A DNA stretch of 18,694 bases from Globomyces pollinis-pini. Its lineage: Eukaryota; Chytridiomycota; Chytridiomycetes; Rhizophydiales; Globomycetaceae. Of this stretch, positions 16,831 to 18,694 are shown one piece after another; the stretch's first letter is position 1; the number at the start of each line of letters is the position of its first letter. The notes beneath the pieces are model-generated. The model searched no databases, was not told the DNA's origin, and saw only the letters and a list, made by a program, of their open reading frames with translations. A program made the translations under genes and the position numbers. The DNA lies in the NCBI GenBank assembly GCA_025399215.1, contig MU621416.1, positions 1-18,694 of the forward strand, given 5' to 3'.

Positions 16831-17917
16831 TTAATACTGATATTCATCAAATTGATAACCATGTCTGTATCGTTGTTGAGTATTCCCAACATTTTGCACT
16901 AAATCTGATTCATGGAAATTTTTAACAGGTATTGATCCACCATTCACTGATACAAGACGAAGTGATTTCACATCTGCATTAGCAACTTCTGGTGCAACAG
17001 GTCCTATTGCAGTTTGAGGTGGTTTACCATCATTGATCCGTGTATTACGTACACAATTCTCGGCAGTGTAGAAGAATACTCCAATATTTGGAGTTAATTG
17101 AAGGATTTCTTTGAGTCGATTTGGATTGATTCCATTGATACCAAAACAACCAATCACTCCTCCAGTTTCTGTTTTCTGACCTTTTACATCAGCTAATTGA
17201 ATTCTAGGTGCACCACCTCCTCCATTGGGTGGTTGTGGGCCTGGTCCTTTATCAAGACCACATCGTTTACGACATTCTTTCATCAAATTTGGAGCAGTTC
17301 CAAGATCAAGCTCACCTCTTAGTCTTCGTGCTTGCATATCCGCTGAGCCAGTAGCAGCTTCAACAGTACCATCCGGTAATGCAAAGAATTGGGTCACAAC
17401 GGTAATTGTACCTGGATCGTCATGATTCAAACCAGCCACCAACAACGCTACACTATTAGAATGATCATTCCAAATCACCTGGTTCACAATCATTATTGGC
17501 TTGAAAGTGAATGTACCCTTGTGGAAAGAAGGAAGCAAATCCAGCACCAACATTATTAACAACAAACTTTCCACCATTTTCAGGAGCAAATCCCATAGTA
17601 ATATTCTTACCCTTGACAATGTACGCAGCTTCGGTACCACGAGGATGTATATGAGGTCGATTGACTCCACAAGGTTCCAATGAAATCACCGCAAGTGCAA
17701 TCTTGTGAGTACGTACAGCAGGTAACGTTGCAGCTGATAATAAAGCAATACTTCCACCATCACCCTTTGATACCACTTTTGGATTGATTCCAACATCAAG
17801 AATGAAATCGTTTGCTTGAAATTTTGATAATCGTTCCACTTGAGTCATCTCCCCTTGCGTTCCTGTTGATTGACTTTTCACCAAGCATAGTGTGCTGAAT
17901 AAACTTATCACTTTCAT
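16831..17917 (-). CDS. Secreted germin-like cupin (spherulin-1 type)
   Basis: Two exons, 17917-17479 and 17447-16831, with a 31-nt intron (17448-17478, GTGATT donor), encode 351 residues. The signal peptide is MKVISLFSTLCLVKSQS. The cupin_1 domain (about 35-190) has both metal motifs: RPHIHPRGTEAAY (His89, His91, Glu96) and FPQGYIHFQAN (His137). The splice restores CEPALLVAGLN, matching the C-x-P-A-xxxxAxxN step of germins. Germins and spherulins are extracellular Mn-binding proteins, some with oxalate oxidase or superoxide dismutase activity; others are induced on encystment or stress. A C-terminal extension of about 160 residues contains CRKRCG, a Gly/Pro-rich PQPPNGGGG linker and a Tyr/Gln-rich end (QQRYRHGYQFDEYQY). 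I do not recognise it. Its activity cannot be decided from sequence. The start was chosen because it places the signal peptide at the N-terminus; the frame stays open upstream. Confidence 0.85.
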
Positions 17918-18365
17918 GATTTTTATGATTGATAAGTTTGTAGATCTGAAAAAATTCATTTCAGTCGATGTTGAACCGTTCCGCAGTTTACAACCGTGCA
18001 CAATGAACCCTTTTTGGTAAATTTTTGAAAAATAAATGTGTCTTACAATAGATTTGATTAGATTTGAATCTAATATATGATTAGATCCAACCTTGATTCC
18101 AAATAAAGATAAATTCATTTGTTGAATTCAATTAAGAGTTAATGAGTGTACACAAATATTTCGGTTGGATTGTTCTGGTAGGAAATAAATAAACAAAGGA
18201 TGCACAACCAATTCCGATACTTACGTGAAACTGATATACTCATGGAGGTGCTTATGGAACAATTAACCATACCATCAGTTGCATAATTGTAATACAATTC
18301 CAAATTTATTATTCTCATCATTACAATGGTACACTCTTAATATTTTCAAAATAAAGCAAGTCACT
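17918..18365. other. Intergenic region of about 450 bp upstream of the cupin gene
   Basis: No supported gene. It is AT-rich and should hold the cupin promoter and 5' UTR. A small inverted repeat, ATTAGATT-TG-AATCTAAT (18057-18074), is followed by another ATTAGAT at 18080-18086. A 60-residue minus-strand frame (18139-18321) has no family features and was not called. Confidence 0.4.
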
Positions 18366-18694
18366 TTAAAGAGTCAATTTCTTTAACGCAGGAAAATCTT
18401 CATGTAACTCATCAAGAAGGATAACACGCTCTTCACCAGTCTTTGGTATTACTGCACAGTTTTCCGGAATTATCCAATACACTTTCATAGGTTTCTTTAC
18501 CAAAGATCCAAAACAGAAATCCAACCACAATGTACAGTTTTCACTGTCTGTATCGTTTTTTGGAAACGGTTGCGTTAAAATCACTTGAAAAGCCATCAAT
18601 ACTTCTTCAAAAGGAACCTAAATCAAAAAATCTAAATCGTTGTTTTTACCTCCTCCTTATAAATCAAGCGCGATGACTGATGTAAAAGAAATCA
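18366..18694 (-). CDS. Unknown protein, C-terminal part, cut by the window edge
   Basis: The last exon (18617-18366) encodes about 83 residues and is joined across a likely 32-nt intron (18618-18649) to coding sequence that runs off the window (18694-18650). The joined frame reads RLIYKEEVPFEEVLMAF, then FPKNDTDSENCTLWLDFC, VYWIIPENCAVIPKTGEE and ends DFPALKKLTL. The protein mixes hydrophobic strands with acidic loops and shows no signal peptide or known catalytic motif. A TGA at the very edge of the frame means the outer exon probably starts within 18650-18694, perhaps after an ATCAG acceptor. I do not recognise the family. Confidence 0.5.

Noticed and set aside
17225..17425. 66-residue plus-strand frame opposite the cupin gene
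   Set aside because: Antisense shadow caused by the Gly/Pro-rich codons of the cupin extension.
1..18694. tRNA, rRNA or CRISPR features
   Set aside because: No cloverleaf with TTCRANNC box, rRNA core sequence or regularly spaced short repeat array was recognised; the tandem repeats lack unique spacers.

Overview
The window is nuclear DNA from a fungus, most likely an early-diverging lineage outside Dikarya. It is AT-rich and gene-dense. Most genes are broken by GT-AG introns of extraordinary shortness. Reconstructing the reading frames by eye gave 40 introns, 36 of them only 24-38 nt. Typical fungal genes are present (TOM22, TRM11, a heterotrimeric G-alpha, a P2-type cation pump, an ML/NPC2 protein, a germin/spherulin-like cupin). 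So are genes rarely kept in Dikarya: the gamma-secretase subunit PEN-2, an ADA1-type adenosine deaminase, and a Crinkler-RHS effector-like gene. I cannot fix the species from sequence alone.

Layout, left to right. A small RAMP4/SERP1-like ER protein (-) and an unknown four-helix membrane protein (-) are followed by an intronless Crinkler/RHS-type NTPase-nuclease gene (+). That gene lies between two direct copies of a sequence of about 190 bp, and the second copy sits just upstream of the next gene, a 1185-residue P-type cation ATPase (+, 11 exons). Then come adenosine deaminase (-), an NPC2-like secreted lipid-binding protein (-) divergent from PEN-2 (+), and a BED-type zinc-finger protein (-) divergent from TOM22 (+). 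Next are a divergent G-alpha subunit (+, 6 exons), converging on TRM11 (-, 14 exons), an unknown Lys/Asn-rich protein with an 11-residue repeat (-), a secreted germin-like cupin (-), and a partial unknown gene at the right edge (-).

The genes do not form one pathway. RAMP4, NPC2-like, PEN-2, the cation ATPase and the signal-peptide-bearing cupin all belong to the endomembrane/secretory system. TOM22 is mitochondrial, TRM11 modifies tRNA, and ADA is purine salvage.

The most unusual signals are architectural. First, coding exons of 2, 5 and 16 nt are needed to keep frame and family motifs. Second, almost every intron whose length is a multiple of three carries an in-frame stop. Third, the Crinkler gene is intronless, has different codon use, and is bracketed by duplicated promoter-like DNA. 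All exon structures are hand-derived and need RNA evidence.
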